A stretch of 64,000 bases of DNA, taken from Glandiceps talaboti. Taxonomy: Eukaryota > Hemichordata > Enteropneusta > Spengelidae. How positions within the stretch are numbered: position 1 is the stretch's first letter; the number at the start of each line of letters is the position of its first letter. Positions 11,172-64,000 of the stretch are shown here, one piece after another. The stretch covers positions 15,898,001-15,962,000 of the forward strand of contig NC_135553.1 in the NCBI RefSeq assembly GCF_964340395.1, read 5' to 3'. The notes below the pieces were generated by a model. It saw only the letters and a program-made list of their open reading frames with translations, did not search any database and was not told the origin of the DNA. The translations under genes and the position numbers were made by a program.

Positions 11172-12010
11172 AATTGTAAACTCATTCGCTGTCCAGTCTT
11201 GGTATCTGTCTTTAATGTGAATTTGACATATGCAATGATTGAAATATTATTCTGTATGGCACAAGGGTAATTACAATATACACAACAAAATACAATGTAA
11301 GAACATTTGGTTTTACGAATTCAAATTACACACTCAGGATAAATGAATCAAATGTTCAGAAAATGAATCAGAATCTGGTCCTTTTTCGTACTTAAGATTT
11401 GTTATATTAAACTAAGGAATACAATATATCACTCTATCCGAGGTCTTTTATGATTACGTAATGTTATTCACAGCAAACAAACGTAAAAGCCACGCAAGAT
11501 AAAGACACGCATTGAGAAGTAATGTTAAAGGGATTAAGCTATTCACTTAAATATACATATTTTAAGGTGTGCTATAACATAAAATCACAAATTAACATTT
11601 ATGATATTTAACAACCTTTCATTTCTGTTTTTTTTTTTAGTTTCACCTTACAATCAATACAAGTGCAAAGTGTTGTTAAGGTAACGTCAATAATATCAAC
11701 ATCAACGTTCTCTAAGATCATTGTAAAGATCATGTTGTAATGTTGTATCAGTGATAAAAGGGTTATATGCAATATTATCATGTCAAAATAATTGAACAAG
11801 TGCGATAACACCATTATTCGGCAAATGACGACTCCTTTAGAAAACAGAAATACATATCTCAAAAGGAAAACGTCTTGTAGGTTCGGGTTACTACTAGACT
11901 CGCGGGTAAACTGAGTCTATGGGGTCCTCGACCGACTGCGGCCTCTAAGAGAAAAGATAGACATTCAGGCTTGTCTTCTGTTTTCAATCAAGCTAAATTT
12001 CATATTGAGA
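11172..12010. repeat. ~820-bp tandem duplication, copy 2
   Basis: Second copy of the preceding unit. It carries small indels (an extra GTA after AAACAAAC, a longer poly-T before the GTTTCACC module) and an added segment, CGGGTAAACTGAGTCTATGG. Its 3' part (from 11638) doubles as the start of the longer 1.6-kb repeat. Confidence 0.85.
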
Positions 12011-13265
12011 TGCTTTTTTATCAGATTATTGATTACTTACACAGACCACCTATTCAGAATATCCCATAATTACGATTCGTATGGAAAGTTTACATATTTC
12101 TTTATCAAGGTGTTAAAATATGATGTGACTTATAACAAACATGTTAAATAACGCTAATTGATTTGATAAAATAATATATAACACATGCCAGCGAGGATAA
12201 TATCAAAATTTAATGCCGCACAACAGTTTGCACTCTTTACTAACATTTTGGTGATTTCCAAGCCGAAGATAGAACAATTGAATGTGGACATGACATTGTA
12301 TTTGTAAGAGCTCTAGCAACCCTACATCTTACTTGTAATAATATCTATTCGATTTCTGTAAGAAATAAATGTGTGTGTCTCAATATAGCGACCCTGTCAT
12401 CTTGAATGCACAATAGTGGTAAAAATCATTGATGCGATGTGCAGAATAGATATGCATTGGTCGAAATAAAACCCAGCGTCTCTGCACGTACGGGCTATAC
12501 TATCGAGTGGGTAATGGTCCCCTTAAAGAATTTCACGTGATTCAATTCTGACCAATAACAGCTTCTGTAATATCATTGAGGTGTACGTAATAAAGAAAAA
12601 CTACCAAATCTGTCAAAAAGCATAGCCTATTGGCCTAAGACATGGTTTTGGCAATTTCAGAAAACATCACCTTACCTGTGGATAGACTTCTCCCCTGCGT
12701 ATTTTCAATTCTGGCATTTCATATTCTATACACACTCCCTTATGAAAAGAAAAGAAAAATATATATTGTGCCTAATTGTAACGTTTTGGATACTCTCTGG
12801 TAGTATTCTATCTTTCTATCTGCTTAAGGATATTTAATCACCCAGTGTTAAGACGTTACATTAATATGGCCATTGAATATCAGGAATTCCTTTTTGTTCA
12901 GCTTCAGCTATACATCAACCTTACTTGAAGATGAAACTACTTAAATTAAAGATTACATACAGCACCAATGGCAAAATTATAAAAAACATTTATCGCAGAA
13001 AATATGGAATAAAGATTTCATTAGCCTAGGTATGTGAATATCTGATAAAGATGAGTGTTAATATGACAATACATGTATGTGTAAGAGCTCTAGCCAACCT
13101 ACAGCTCAACTGTAATTACATGCATTCAATGTTTGTAAGAGTGTCTCAATATAGGGACTCTGTCATCTCGAGTGCCCAACACTAGAACACATCATTGATC
13201 ATACATGTGCAGAATACAAATGTAGATGCGCGTTAGTCGAAATAACTTTAGCGGGCAATAATTCA
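11638..13265. repeat. Segmental duplication unit U1 (~1.6 kb)
   Basis: The unit runs from AGTTTCACCTTACAATCAAT to TAGCGGGCAATAATTCA. Marker modules in order are TAACGCTAATTGATTTGATA (~12150), CTGCACGTACGGGCTATACT (~12482), CTTACCTGTGGATAGACTTC (~12670), TTGTGCCTAATTGTAACGTT (~12768) and CATTAGCCTAGGTATGTGAA (~13019). The same modules recur in the same order downstream. Confidence 0.85.
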
Positions 13266-14624
13266 GTTTCACCTTACAATCAATACAAATGCAAAGTGTT
13301 GTCAAGGTAACATCAATAATATCAAAATTAACGTTCTCCAACGTCATTGTAAAGATCATGTTTTATTATAATGTTGTATCAATGATAAAAGGTTTATATA
13401 CAATATTATCATGTCGAAATAATTGAACAAGTACGGTAACACCATTATTCGGCAAATGACGACTCCTTTAGAAAACAGAAATACATATCTCAAAAGAAAA
13501 ACGTCTTGTAGGTTCGGGTTACTACTAGACTCGCGGGTAAACTGGGGTCTATCGGGTCCTTGACCAACTGCGGTTTCTAAGAGAAAAGATAGACATTCAG
13601 GCTTGTCTTTTGTTTTCAATCAAGCTAAATTTCATATTGAGATGCTTTTTTTAAATCAGATTATTGATTACCTTACAAAGATCACCTTTTCAGAATATCC
13701 CATAATTACGATTCGTATGGAAAGTTTCCATATTTCTTTATCAATGTGTCAAAATATGATGTGACTTATAACAAACATGTTAAATAACGCTAATTGATTT
13801 GATAAAATAATATATAACACATGCCAGGGAGGATAATATTAAAATTTAGTGCCGCACAACAGTTTACACTCTTTACTAAAATGTAAAACGTTGGAGAACT
13901 TTAATTTTGATATTATTGATGTTACCTTAACAACACTTTGCACTTGTATTAATTGTAAGGTGAAACTGAATTTTAAAGAATTTCACGTGATTCAATTCTG
14001 CCCAATAACAGCTTCTGTAATAACATTGAGGTGTACGTAATGAAGAAAAACTACCAAATCTGTCAAAAAGCATAGCCTATTGGTCTAAGACATGGTATTG
14101 GCAATTTCAGAAAACATCACCTTACCTGTGGATAGACTTCTCCCCTGCGTATTTTCAATTTTGGCATTTCATATTCTATGCACACTCCCTTATGAAAAGA
14201 AAAGAAAAATATATATTGTGCCTAATTGTAACGTTTTGGATACTCTCTGGTAGTATTCTATCTTTCTATCTCCTTAAGGATATTTAATCATCCAGTGTTA
14301 AGACGTTACATTAATATGGCCATTGAATATCAGGAACTCCCTTTTGACCAGCTTCAGCTATACATCAACCTTACTTGAAGATGAAACTACTTAAATTAAA
14401 GATTACATACAGGACCAATGGCAAAATTATGAAAGCAGTTACCGCAGAAAATATGAAATATTGATTTCATTAGCCTAGGTATGTGAATATCTGATAACGA
14501 TGAGTGTGAATATGACAATACATGTATGTGTAATATGCTCTAGCCAACCTACAGCTCAACTGTAATTATATTCATTCAATGTCTGTAAGAGTGTCTCAAT
14601 ATAGCGACCCTGCGGTTTCTAAGA
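13266..14624. repeat. Segmental duplication unit U2, rearranged
   Basis: A copy of U1 in which the block after ~13880 is replaced by an inverted copy of the unit's own beginning (13886-13972 is the reverse complement of 13263-13349). The unit then rejoins at the AATTTCACGTGATTCAATTC module. It ends at a junction into AGAGAAAAGATAAACATTCA. Confidence 0.8.
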
Positions 14625-16025
14625 GAAAAGATAAACATTCAGGCTTGTCTTCTGTCCATATTTCTTTATCAATGTGTCAAAATATGATGTGACTTATAAC
14701 AAACATGTTAAATAACGCTAATTGATTTGATAAAATAATATATAACACATGCCAGCGAGAATAATATCGCAATTTAGTGCCGCACAACAGTTTACACTCT
14801 TTACTAAAATGTTGGTGATTTCCAAGCCGAAGATAGAACAATTGAATGCGCACATGACATAGTATTTGTAAGAGCTCTAGCAACCCTACATCTTACTTGT
14901 AATAATATCTATTCGATTTTTGTAAGAAATAAATGTGTGTGTGTCTCAATATAGCGACCCTGTCATCTTGAATGCGCAACACTGGTAAAAATCATTGGAG
15001 CGATGCGCAGAATAGATACGCATTGGTGGAAATAAAACCCAGCGTCTCTGCACGTACGGGCTATACTATCGAGTGGGTAATGGTCCCTTTAAAGAATTTT
15101 ACGTTATTCAATTCTGACCAATAACAGCTTCTGTAATAACACTGAGGTGTACGTAATAAAGAACAAACTACCAAATCTGTCAAAAAGCATAGCCTATTGG
15201 TCTAAGTAATGGTATTGGCAAATTTCTGAAAACATCACCTTACCCGTGGATTGTCTTCTTCCATGTCTATTTTCAATTCTGGCATTTCATATTCTATGCA
15301 CACTCCCTTATGAAAAGAAAAGACAAACATATATTGTGCCTAATTGTAACGTTTTGGATACTCTCTGGTAGTATTCTATCTTTCTATCTGCTTAAGGATA
15401 TTTAATAATAATAATAATAATAATGTTGGGTTCTTACATAGCACTTTCCCACTCCGTGCTTAAAGCGCTTTACAATTATTACCCCTGGCTCGGATCAGAA
15501 CGGCACAACGCGTAACGACCCTTTAGTCTTCATCAACTCCCCGGGGAGCATACAATCCATTGCAGCCATTTAAGCGCATAGGATTAAAGCCTTCACATTG
15601 CAACCTACATCCTACCAGTGTTAAGACGTTACATTAATATGGCCATTGAATATCAGGAATTCCTTTTTGTTCAGCTTCAGCTATACATCAACCTTACTTG
15701 AAGATGAAACTACTTAAATTAAAGATTACATACAAAATATAAGAACCCAACATGGCAAAATTATAAAAAACATTTATCGCAGAAAATATGAAATATTGAT
15801 TTCATTAGCCTAGGTATGTGAATATCTGATAACGATGAGTGTGAATATGCTCTAGCCAACCTACTGCTCAACTGTAATTATATTCATTCAATGTCTGTAA
15901 GAGTGTCTCAATATAGCAACTCTGTCATCTCGAGTGCCCAACACTAGAACACATCATTGATCATACATGTGCAGACTACAAATGTAGATGCGCGTTAGTC
16001 GCAATAACTTTAGCGGGCAATAATT
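14625..16025. repeat. Segmental duplication unit U3 with an inserted short element
   Basis: Resumes mid-unit at AGGCTTGTCTTCTG, carries all the later U1 modules, and is interrupted at 15404-15620 by a short repeated element. It ends with the AATAATTCAG junction that starts the next unit. Confidence 0.8.
15404..15620. mobile_element. Short non-autonomous element (AAT-tailed)
   Basis: About 215 bp inserted between ATATTTAAT and CAGTGTTAAGACG, which are nearly contiguous in the other units (12830-12850, 14280-14300). It begins with an (AAT)n run and ATGTTGGGTTCTTACATAGC, followed by GTGCTTAAAGCGCTTTACAA. The AATAATAAT start and TAGCAC..AAGCGCTTTACAA core recur in short repeats of many marine invertebrates (known in general terms; the family name cannot be assigned here). 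Confidence 0.65.
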
Positions 16026-17157
16026 CAGTTTCACCTTACAATCAATACAAGTGCAAAGTGTTGTTAAGGTAACGTCAATAATATCAAAATTAACGTTCTC
16101 CAACGTCATTGTAAAGATCATGATTTAATGTTGTATCAGTGATAAAAGGGTTATATGCAATATTATCATATGTCAAAATAATTGAACAAGTACGGTAACA
16201 CCATTATTCGGCAAAAGACGACTCCTTTAGAAAACAGAAATACATAAATTATCTCAAAAGAAAAACGTCTTGTAGGTTCGGGTTACTACTAGACTCGCGG
16301 GTAAACTGGGGTCTATCGGGTCCTTGACCAACTGCGACTTCTAAGAGAAAAGATAGACATTCAGGCTTGTCTTCTGTTTTCAATCAAGCTAAATATCATA
16401 TTGAGATGCTTTTTTTTTATCAGATTATTGATTACCTTACACAGATCACCTTTTCAGAATATCCCATAATTACGATTCGTATGGAAAGTTTCCATATTTC
16501 TTTATCAATGTGTCAACATATGATGTGACTTATAACAAACATGTTAAATAACGCTAATTGATTTGATAAAATAATATATAACACATGCCAGGGAGGATAA
16601 TATTAAAATTTAGTGCCGCACAACAGTTTACACTCTTTACTAACATTTTGGTGATTTCCAAGCCGAAGATAGAACAATTGAATGCGGACATGACATAGTA
16701 TTTGTAAGAGCTCTAGCAACTCTACATCTTACTTGTAATAATATCTATTCGATTTCTGTAAGAAATAAATGTGTGTGTCTCAATATAGCGACCATGTCAT
16801 CTTGAATGCTCAATACTGGTAAAAGTCATTGAAGTGATGCGCAGAATATATACGCATTGGTGGAAATAAAACCAGCGTCTCTGCACGTACGGGCTATACT
16901 ATCGAGTGGGTAATGGTCCCTTTAAAGAATTTCACGTGATTCAATTCTGCCCAATAACAGCTTCTGTAATAACATTGAGTTGTACGTAATAAAGAAAAAC
17001 TACCAAATCTGTCCAAAAGCATAGCCTATTGGTCTAAGACATGGTATTGGCAATTTCAGAAAACATCACCTTACCTGTGGATAGACTTCTCCCCTACGTA
17101 TTTTCAATTTTGGCATTTCATATTCTATACACACTCCCTTATGAAAAGAAAAGAAAA

Positions 17158-19497
17158 CAAGCGACCTATCGGTCAGAATAGCTCCGCTGTTTTTTTTTAA
17201 TTTAATTTTTTATTTTGGTGACATGTAGAAGTGGTTCAGGTCTTCAGCTCTTCACTATGCAGTTTTGTTTTAGCGATGCAATAAAGTGGTTAGTGGTTTC
17301 ATATGATGTCTCACTATAAAACACATTTTACACAGAAGTTGGTAATGTATTGTACTTTTATACCATAGTCACCATTTTATGACAAAAATCTACTGTTATG
17401 AAAAATTGCACAAAATCTCAGAAAAAAATGACTGGGAAATGCACACAAGAAAAAGAAAAAAAGAGGATTTTGAGGTTGGCTATAAATAATTCCAGTGTCT
17501 TAAAGCTGTAACCCTGGAAAATTTTAATGATGAATGAAATAAACTAGGGATCTAAAATAATTTTGAGGCAATTTGAATTTGAATTTTCTAACAAATTTAC
17601 AAAGTCAACAACATTCAACTTGTACTAGTTGTGGTAGATATATATATAGGGAAGAAATGTATTAATCGTCATCTTAGTTTCCGTACGGCGACAATCTCAA
17701 GTACCCGGAAGAGAGTCATTCTCAGCCATACGTTACAGTGGTAACACTCGTTCATGTTCGGTTACCTTTCACAAAGAAAACACAACGAAATGGTTGAAAT
17801 GATCTTTTTTTTTATTTCTTTTCATCACAACAACAAAATCTGCGTGATCAAAAGTGTTGTAAACTAAACCAGAAAGAATTATCGGACTGGCTAAACTTCC
17901 CGATGAACTGGAGTAAGGTCCTACTACTTCCAAGTAAGCCTCGATAGTACTATAGTACGTGAGAAAATCGTCTCAAACTAGCGATACAACTTTCAAAATA
18001 TAACTTGACATGTCTTCATTTGTTAGAGTTATACAATTCAAGACGGGTTTTCACTCGAAAACAACAATTCTGTGAATAATGACACTCTGAACGCAGCGAT
18101 TTCTCGGACGATGTTACCACTGTAACGTATGGCTGACAACGACTTGCTTCCGGGTTAGTCCCTCGTGCATACGGGTGGATTGTCGGCGATTAATACATAC
18201 ATCGTCTGATATTTTAATTCACAGTGTTTCTTGTGACCGGCGCCTGTCAGCAGACTCTGCCATTTTTTTCATCATTCCATTGTATTTAAACCTTGTACTT
18301 GACATTTCGCAATATTTATAATTCTCAACAAAAACCTCAACATGCCTCACTTCGCTCGTACTCAAAGCAGCCCCGCGCGGTATGATCACTGCACTGACAC
18401 TGATGACATGATGAGAGAGAACCTTTTCGGATTTACATGTAAAACGGGGAAAGATACGCAAAACATAATGCAAAGTCTGAAGCCAAATTAAAGTTGTAAT
18501 TATTTTAATTATTTTTACTTGCCAAATATTTGCATTTTGGAAAGGCAAGACACGTTCATGTCGTTTAACTTTACATGTGAACTGTCGGCCATAACTTCAA
18601 CCGCATATGCGCATGCCTGGCATGCCCTTCCTTACGCAAGTTGTCTGAATTCTGGTTCACTGTCATTCCAAATTGCACGACAATATAGAATTAACCACAA
18701 GTTACATGTTATCTGAAAACATCACACTTTTATAGTGGGTCTGAAGTGTGATTTTAGTGAGTACCAAGAACGTCCTGTGTTGATACTCGCTGTGGAAAAT
18801 CGCTCGGTCAAATGAGGTCACCTACAGCTTCTGGTCGAATCAGGATAGAGTATGCAAATGAGGATGTTGCGGACTGGCTGATTATGTAGAAGGGTGCAGA
18901 ATTGGATTTGAAGTTTACAACCCTGTTTCGAACAAACGCTTGTCATTTGGGCGCCCAATGCGTAGAATTATGACTATAGCACATATTACATTGCTTGTTT
19001 GACGTCAATAGTGTCTTTTGAAAAGTGGCAGTTTACTTAAAGTCTCGTCGACTGATTTCCAATATGGCGTCGGTCATTATGCTCATTAACATATTCATTT
19101 TTTTTTCAAATTACAAAAAAAAATCATAAAAAATAAAAATGAGGATGTGCTGACTTGAAATTAACAAATCTGAGTAAGCTACCCCCTGCGCATCAACACG
19201 CCAGATATCAAAGCAATCTAATAAGAGGTTTTCAAGGAGTTGATGAAAATGACATTTTATGAAAAAAAATCATAAACAATTGAAAATGGCACAGATCAAC
19301 TTGGCATGAACAAATCTGAATAGCCTCCCCCCAGGGAACATGCACACCAATTATCGAAGAATTCCGACTGTCACTTCCGGAGTAGATAGTAAAAATATAA
19401 AAGTTTGACGGACACCTATGATTCACTCTACTCTCTATACCTCAATACCCACCTATACCTAAAGCTACGCTTTCAGCTTTCGCTGACAGCGGAGCTA
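17158..19497. mobile_element. 2.3-kb insertion with AGCTCCGCTGT inverted ends
   Basis: Uninterrupted copies of the host repeat read AAAAGAAAAATATATATTG; here that string is split. The inserted DNA carries AATAGCTCCGCTGTTTTTTT near its left end and GACAGCGGAGCT at its right end, an inverted pair. It contains a nested foldback element (17658-18197) and, at 19080-19380, two diverged copies of a ~140-bp module with AAAATCATAAA and AACAAATCTGA. The minus-strand frame 18219-18548 (109 codons) shows no transposase motif. Confidence 0.65.
17658..18197. mobile_element. Nested foldback MITE
   Basis: A 540-bp imperfect palindrome. TGTATTAATCGTC at the left is mirrored by CGGCGATTAATACA at the right, and CAGCCATACGTTACAGTGGT (17725-17744) is the exact complement of ACCACTGTAACGTATGGCTG (18116-18135). 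No coding capacity. Confidence 0.75.
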
Positions 19498-19983
19498 AAT
19501 ATATATTGTGCCTAATTGTAACGTTTTGGATACTCTCTGGTAGTATTCTATCTTTCTATCTCCTTAAGGATATTTAATCATCCAGTGTTAAGACGTTACA
19601 TTAATATGGCCATTGAATATCAGGAATTCCTTTTTGTTCAGCTTCAGCTATACATCAACCTTACTTGAAGATGAAACTACTTAAATTAAAGATTACATAC
19701 AGCACCAATGGCAAAATTATGAAAGCAGTTACCGCAGAAAATATGAAATATTGATTTCATTAGCCTAGGTATGTGAATATCTGATAACGATGAGTGTGAA
19801 TATGCTCTAGCCAACCTACTGCTCAACTGTAATTATATTCATTCAATGTCTGTAAGAGTGTCTCAATATAGCAACTCTGTCATCTCGAGTGCCCAACACT
19901 AGAACACATCATTGATCATACATGTGCAGAATACAAATGTAGATGCGCGTTAGTCGAAATAACTCTAGCGGGCAATAATTCAG

Positions 19984-20889
19984 GGCAATAGTCTCTGCAT
20001 GCACGGACCGATATTACCGCGTGGGGGATATCAACTTATACAAACATAATTTTTGGTTACTTAGTATCTTAGTGTAACGTTTTAGATATTCCTTGCTAGT
20101 ATTCTATCTTTCTACTTGTTTAAGCATATTTAATTATCCAGTGTTTTGACGTTATATTAATTTGATCATTGCATACCAGGAATTTATTTCCATTCAGCGT
20201 CGTCTTTGACATCACTTGGTTACATTAGCAGGTATGCTAATATCTGATGACCCTGACCTCTAGGCCGAAATACTCACAAGAAGTAGCTTGTTAGGCCTAA
20301 TAAAAAGAATTGTGTGGTTTCGATTAATACGCTCTATTTTAGAATAGGTGGGGTGAGTAGATTTGCTATTTCATTATATTAGATTGTTGTTTTTTCATAT
20401 ATGAGTGTCTAGTTCGGGTAGTTATGTTGCCATTGTTTTCCATATGCTTTCTGTGTTATTGGTTTCTTCCCATCAGATGTACAGCTAGTACAGATTGGAA
20501 GAATACCAAGCTTTCTATTTTGTTGTTAAGTTGATGTCCGTTTCCAAATCTACTATTTCTGGTGAAACTTCAGAATCTTATTATTTTTTCTCGAATATGT
20601 AAGCACACGTTTAGGGTCGGCAGTGAAAAACTAGGTGGGGTTGGATAACGAAACCAAACAGTTTTTTTAAAAAGCCTTTCCTAGAGTCCAAAGTTTAGTT
20701 TGGTACTATTTACGTTTACTTACTTTGGGTGGCTTATCTGGCTCAGGTATGACAAGCTGTAATTGAACATTTCTCCTAGTTAATAATTTGAAGGTAAAAA
20801 TTGAAACTCTGGATTTTGTAATGATTAAATATATGTAGTTTCTCTTTCCAAATGAATTTATCTAATCGATATCTTTATCTTAAATACTA
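19984..20889. other. No gene recognised
   Basis: AT-rich sequence with a diverged echo of the U-unit module (TTTAGATATTCCTTGCTAG and TATTCTATCTTTCTACTTG at 20080-20120). No exon is supported. Confidence 0.45.
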
Positions 20890-21142
20890 CAACGAAAACC
20901 CTGAAACAAAAAGCAGCCAAGCTCGACAACATCTCATTAACATTATTATCTGAGTGGCTAGACACACATCTCATCAACAGCGTTTCATGTGGAAATATTA
21001 ATTAGATTTTTGTTGAGCAAGACGAGAAGATTTACAACATCAAAGAGATATTTTGTCTAGCCAGGCAATAAACTGTAGCAATGTTAGTATGATATTTTTC
21101 GAGCCCAGCTACGTTTTGTTTCAGGGTCTACGATTTTCGTTG
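20890..21142. mobile_element. 253-bp foldback MITE with TA flanks
   Basis: The left arm, CAACGAAAACCCTGAAACAA, pairs with the right arm ending TTTGTTTCAGGGTCTACGAT and TTTCGTTG. Inner arms GTGGCTAGACA and TTGTCTAGCCAGGC also pair. It is flanked by TA at 20888-20889 and 21143-21144, suggesting Tc1/mariner-type mobilisation. Confidence 0.75.
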
Positions 21143-22690
21143 TAATAGCTTATTACGAGATTTTATCTATACATGCAATATGGGCACCTTATTACCTGTG
21201 GAGTGATTTCACTTGGAAGTGGAGTTTGTTCCCCCCTGTGAATGACAATAACTGAACTCAAATATGGTATCAAGATATAATTGCTAGACGATCCGTGACG
21301 TAATTTATAATACGTACAAAATATGTTCAAGAATAGTATTTTCAACTGAGCGAAAAGCTTATAAACACAGCTTGTGCCACTTTAAAAATCAAGTTCAAAG
21401 TATTATACTCCTACTTTTCTCTTATCTGAACATTTTCCCCGCCATTTTTATGGTACAAGTTGAATGAAATATGACGCAATCAAATGCAAACGAAGAATGT
21501 CCCATTGTATCCCTACTGTTAGTTATTGCGTGACGTAATCATCATGTGACGTCCGATATAGTTTGATCTAGTGTTCACCATTGGTCTCTGTATCACACAG
21601 AAAGCGTATCGAAAACCCAAATAAAAGTGAACGATGCTCTACAAAATATTAATCAAGTATGTAAACAACCAATTATGTAATACAAAATATATTTTAGGAG
21701 CACTTAAAAAAAAATTGCCGTCCAAGGTCTTCCTATCTATCAAACTATATTCGGTATGTACACAGCAGTGTGTGAACCATTGTAAAATCATCCTCGGCAG
21801 AATTATAATTACCTTTCCTGGCATAGGTGGCTGTCCTCCACTACTGTACAGAAACCGACAGAGTAAATACTTTTAGAGACACAAATAACATTTTAAATAT
21901 ATAACTTATTCCTTCTGACTAATGAATACCATGAGGTATACTCGTTTTCTTTTGAACAACTACAACCAAAAGAACAAACAAACAAACCAACCAACCAAAC
22001 AAACAAACAAACATAGAAACAAACAAAAACAAATACACACTATGAGAAAAACACTCAAAATGTACCAAAAAACCCCCCAAAAAACCCGCGTGACTGGTTA
22101 TCAATCACTATGCTCTATCGTATTGTTTAACTATTTGACTGACAGACTGTACTGATGGGTGTCAAATGTCATCTATGATCATTTTATTTGCGTGTTATAA
22201 CAAAAATGATAGTTGCGATATTATAAATAACTCAACCATCTGTTCAATCCCACCGTACTTGTTCGAACCTATAGACACATCTTTAAGACAATAACAGATA
22301 CTTGCAATTACCTCATCGGTTTAACGCCTGCATTGGAAAAAAAAAATAAAGAAGAGAGATAAACTTTAATCCATTGCCTTATGTGTATCTGAAAACATCT
22401 GAATAATAGCAATCTTCAAATAAAAAGCTGAATTTGCGGCATTTGTATTGCTATTGTTTGCTGATTGATTCAGTTATTCAGTTAGTAATACTTTTGACAG
22501 GTATTTATTTCCTTTTTGAAATCCATTGTTTCAAGGTTTTCGTATTAGGTTATCTTATGGGTGGCGACATATGGATCAAATATGGCAATCCTTTTGTTCT
22601 CTAGACCTGTTCGATATCCATTCTTTAGTTATATCTCTGACTTTCAGATTCAAATTTGATCCGAACTTTTGCTTTTGAAATAATTGATTT
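21143..22690. other. No gene recognised; CAAA-rich tract at 21962-22035
   Basis: AT-rich sequence with an (AAAC)n-type low-complexity run near 21962-22035. The short open frames show no family resemblance. Confidence 0.45.
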
Positions 22691-22800
22691 CTTTTTCTTT
22701 CACTTATTTATGTCATTAAGGATCAGGGGGGGGGGGGTTATTTTGTTCTTCACTTATTTATGTCATTAAGGATCGGGGGGAGGGGGGTTATTTTGTTGCG
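22687..22800. repeat. ~57-bp tandem duplication with G-runs
   Basis: TTCACTTATTTATGTCATTA, AGGATC, a G-run and TTATTTTGTT occur twice in direct succession. Confidence 0.8.
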
Positions 22801-22871
22801 AAGTCTGCATTCTTGAGATTATCACTGTCAATAATTCATGTGATGTGAATTATTACATTTTGAATTGTAAA

Positions 22872-63809
<40,938 letters not shown>

Positions 63810-64000
63810 CTGTCATTAATTTGTACAGAATGAAAAGTATGAAAATTACATCATAATCCAACAAAGCTAAGAAAGCAAAGCATATGAAATGTAATAACGA
63901 TTTCAACAGAAGGCCAGTCGTGAAATGAAAAGATTGGTTCTATCAATTAATTTGATGTGGTTGGAATTTATCATAATGCAGATTCATTACAATCTTCATG

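Larger units (their letters stand above)
16026..19983. repeat. Segmental duplication unit U4, split by a 2.3-kb insertion
   Basis: U4 runs 16026-17157, is interrupted by the insertion 17158-19497, and resumes at 19498 with AATATATATTGTGCCTAATT through to TAGCGGGCAATAATTCAG at ~19983. Outside the insertion, module order is as in U1. Confidence 0.85.

Noticed and set aside
18219-18548. 109-codon minus-strand frame in the 2.3-kb insertion
   Set aside because: No recognisable domain, no splice support, and it abuts the foldback arm; probably chance.
21919-22155. Overlapping frames rich in Lys/Gln/Asn or Phe/Val/Leu
   Set aside because: By-product of the AAAC-rich low-complexity run at 21962-22035.

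Overview
The window looks like intron-rich, AT-rich genomic DNA of an animal, probably a marine invertebrate. The evidence is short exons with GT-AG splice sites, long introns full of transposons and microsatellites, CR1/L2-type LINEs, a Ty3/Gypsy element with an env-like gene, a MULE remnant, PIF/Harbinger-, hAT- and Tc1/mariner-type short elements, and a hammerhead ribozyme of the type carried by Penelope-like elements. No prokaryotic gene organisation is present. The exact phylum cannot be fixed from sequence alone; mollusc, hemichordate and cephalochordate are all possible.

Layout. (1) 22-3007, plus strand: the last six coding exons of an unidentified gene. All introns are phase 1, two of them hold Tc1/mariner-type MITEs, and the stop codon is at 3005-3007. 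(2) 3.2-9.6 kb: a transposon graveyard. It holds a Harbinger-type MITE, a decayed minus-strand LINE split by a 948-bp MULE with a 9-bp target duplication, a 5'-truncated LINE, a 97-bp tandem array and a hammerhead ribozyme. (3) 10.35-20 kb: segmental duplications of 0.8-1.6 kb units, rearranged and interrupted by further insertions. (4) 22.9-63.8 kb, minus strand: one large gene of at least 17 exons encoding an ankyrin-repeat TRP-family cation channel. It runs from ankyrin repeats at the right-hand side to a duplicated terminal exon near 22.9-23.1 kb. Reading phase agrees at every exon junction I could check except one, between 46355 and 41390. The 5' end lies beyond base 64000.

The introns of the channel gene hold most of the remaining content: three copies of a ~2-kb hAT-like element with 5-bp target duplications, a 12.2-kb Gypsy element (46828-58993) with near-identical LTRs, gag, pol, chromodomain and an env-like gene that is interrupted by an opposite-strand LINE, a 2.9-kb array of a 28-bp satellite, and many microsatellites close to splice sites. 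The most unusual observation is a ~1-kb minisatellite (about 29540-30540) whose repeat unit is a copy of the 3' end and splice donor of the exon encoding TM5. Two other exon boundaries of the same gene are also locally duplicated.
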